Shown here one piece after another: positions 62,823 through 64,000 of a stretch of 64,000 nt of DNA. Within the stretch, counting starts at the first letter, position 1. The number at the start of each line of letters is the position of its first letter. Under the pieces are notes generated by a model. It saw nothing but the letters and a program-made list of their open reading frames with translations. It was not told where the DNA came from and did not search any database. The DNA is from Solenopsis invicta (taxonomy: Eukaryota > Arthropoda > Insecta > Hymenoptera > Formicidae). The stretch covers positions 20,854,346 through 20,918,345 of the forward strand of contig NC_052667.1 of the NCBI RefSeq assembly GCF_016802725.1, written 5' to 3'. Both the position numbers and the translations under genes were made by a program.

Positions 62823-63389
62823 AATTTCAGTATAAAGAAGTATTTTATATCGCTACAAGCATCTTTTTTGTGGCACGTGTAAGAGACATTGGATGCTACG
62901 CGATTCGCGAAATAACCATTTAACAATTCGAACGCGATAGATACGGGTCCGATAGTGAGCTCGTTGAGAATGAGTTCTGCTTTTTGTGTCACGTTTAACG
63001 CACGTCTAACGTCGACTAAGCTTTCTTAACCATGATTCGTACGACACTTGTATCTTACAAGCCATAGTCGCAGGGTAGCAAGTCACTTAAAGGAGACGCA
63101 CTTTCTGGGGTGCTTTTGTCAACCCGCGACAAGCTCAAAAAATCATGGTTAATCCAACTGATCGACCGGTTAAACGCTAAGTTCAATGAGACGTGGTCTC
63201 ATTGAACCGATAACGTGACGAAAAGTCAGAGTGCACATTGCATCGATCTCCGATACCGAATCGTATCCTATAATTTTAGATACGTTCAATCGAACGCAAA
63301 AATTATTTTCTAGACAAATCACAATGTCTAGTGCATTTATCACGAAAACTTGTGAAATAGAAATAAAAAATATACATAAAGATGAAAAC
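62823..63389. repeat. Tandem repeat unit B1, about 567 bp
   Basis: This is the first of two tandem units. The parts up to about 62990 are roughly 80 percent identical between units, and the core from 62991 to about 63270 roughly 93 percent. The core holds several stems: 63026-63037 with 63141-63152 (12 perfect pairs), cttgta/tacaag around a three-base loop (63048-63062), gtcgc...gcgac (63067-63071 with 63126-63130), gcac/gtgc near 63098-63113, and gttcaatgagac-gtg-gtctcattgaac (63181-63207). A minus-strand frame with the motif NELTIGPVSIA crosses 62820-62992, and another ending RPRLIELSV crosses 63170-63427. Confidence 0.88.
62993..63240. other. Candidate structured module in unit B1 (RNA or cruciform DNA)
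   Basis: The core of unit B1 has a closing 12-bp stem around a branched interior of about 100 nt, followed by a separate perfect 12-bp hairpin and a small tgac/gtca hairpin (63215-63227). It is more conserved between units than its flanks. It does not match the tRNA, 5S rRNA, SRP, RNase P, U snRNA or TTAGG-template telomerase RNA features that I could check by eye. Strand and transcription are unknown. A satellite or transposon-internal palindrome is an equally open explanation. Confidence 0.35.
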
Positions 63390-63935
63390 AATTTCTGCAT
63401 TAAAAAAATCATTTTGTAACGCTGCAAGCATCATCTCGTGGTACCTGCAAGAGACATTGCTTATTACGCAGTTAATGAAATAACGAATTAGCAATTCGGA
63501 CGCGATGGATACGGGATCGATAGTGAGCTCGTTGCGAATGCGTTCTGCCTTTTTTATCACGTTTAACGCACGTCTAACGTCGACTAAGCTTTCTCAACCA
63601 TGATTCGTACGACACTTGTATCTTACAAGCCATAGTCGCCGGCAGCAAGTCACTTAAAGGAGACGCACTTTCTGGGGTGCTTTTGTCAACCCGCGACATG
63701 CTCACAAATCGTGGTTGATCCAGCTGATCGGCCGGTTAGACGCTAAGTTCAATGAGACGTGGTCTCATTGAACCGATAACGTGACGAGAAGTCAGAGTAC
63801 ACATCGTAACGGTTTCCGATACCGAATCGTATCCTGTAATTGAACATGTGCCCATTCAAACGCAAAAATTATTTTACACGAATAACAATGTCTTTTACAC
63901 TTATCACGAAAAGTTGAAATTCTCTCTATCTGAAA
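63390..63935. repeat. Tandem repeat unit B2
   Basis: This is the second tandem unit, offset 567-568 bp from B1. The structural elements are kept: the outer stem 63594-63605 with 63707-63718, cttgta/tacaag, gtcgc...gcgac, gcac/gtgc, and the identical 12-bp hairpin at 63747-63773. In the outer stem, B2 differs from B1 at three bases. Two form a paired T-A to C-G exchange and one turns T-A into T-G, so pairing is preserved throughout. The minus-strand frame is also present (NELTIDPVSIA near 63490-63525). Most base changes in that frame alter the amino acid, which argues against strong protein constraint. Confidence 0.88.
63561..63810. other. Candidate structured module in unit B2 (RNA or cruciform DNA)
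   Basis: Second copy of the core described for unit B1, with all main stems able to form. The internal gtcgc/gcgac stem loses part of its inner extension (cagggta is changed to ccggca), while the closing stem and the 12-bp hairpin are kept. Confidence 0.35.
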
Positions 63936-63937
63936 TA

Positions 63938-64000
63938 GTGCATTGCATCAATACTCGAAATCTCGAAATTTATTGTTGTCACTTTTCCAATGTGCTGATT
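63938..64000 (+). repeat. Repeat segment A, second copy (cut by window edge)
   Basis: gtgcattgcatcaatactcg, gaaatttattgttgtcac and ttttccaatgtgctgatt match 62578-62650. This suggests that a new A-B round begins at the window boundary. Confidence 0.8.

Noticed and set aside
63140..63230. actgatcga and gacgaaaagtc considered as a hammerhead ribozyme core
   Set aside because: The conserved CTGANGA is not present and the required three-stem arrangement with a cleavage triplet cannot be made.
62993..63240. Telomerase RNA of the hymenopteran type
   Set aside because: No CTAACCTAA-like template for TTAGG repeats occurs on either strand of the core.
1..64000. CRISPR arrays, bacterial operons, rRNA genes or complete retrotransposons
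   Set aside because: No regularly spaced direct repeats, ribosome-binding-site-linked genes, rRNA landmarks, reverse transcriptase motifs or long terminal repeats were seen in the window.

Overview
This is a stretch of animal nuclear DNA, most likely from an insect and plausibly a hymenopteran such as an ant. The reasons are split genes with GT-AG introns, no long uninterrupted reading frames, AT-rich spacers alternating with CpG-rich islands (CpG is clearly not depleted, including a run of eight CG dinucleotides), many CT/GA and GT microsatellites, and many short palindromic transposon remnants. The animal origin is firm, because a conserved animal gene is present. The hymenopteran placement is inference from composition only. 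Layout: about 95 percent of the window is non-coding. The one gene that can be identified is a three-exon minus-strand homologue of human C15orf61 (DUF4528 family), 19092-20531, 158 codons and apparently intact. A second, unidentified gene begins near the right end on the plus strand. It has one or two exons (about 61253-61463 and 62246-62392) ending in consensus donors, and the rest would lie beyond the window. Weaker exon-like frames lie head to head at 40241-40484 (minus) and 40681-40899 (plus). Mobile and repeated DNA: non-autonomous inverted-repeat (MITE-like) elements lie at 480-793, 5160-5548, 13129-13576, 23465-23965, 24714-24895, 26925-27129, 39259-39471, 55206-55563, 57684-58233 and 58838-59177. 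They form several families: a TA-flanked CACTG...CAGTG group, one element with TTA target duplications that looks PIF/Harbinger-like, and a long palindrome with a third, partial copy just inside an intron at 62404. A foldback element of about 570 bp occurs twice in opposite orientations (11146-11720 and 32125-32680). Right end: inside the last visible intron lies a tandem repeat with a period of about 568 bp, with two units from 62823 to the window edge. Each unit has a roughly 250-bp core that is about 93 percent conserved, with several nested stems. One 12-bp stem shows a paired compensatory change between copies. This is the best candidate for an undescribed element, either a structured RNA or a transposon-internal or satellite module. 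No tRNA, rRNA, CRISPR array or prokaryotic operon was seen.
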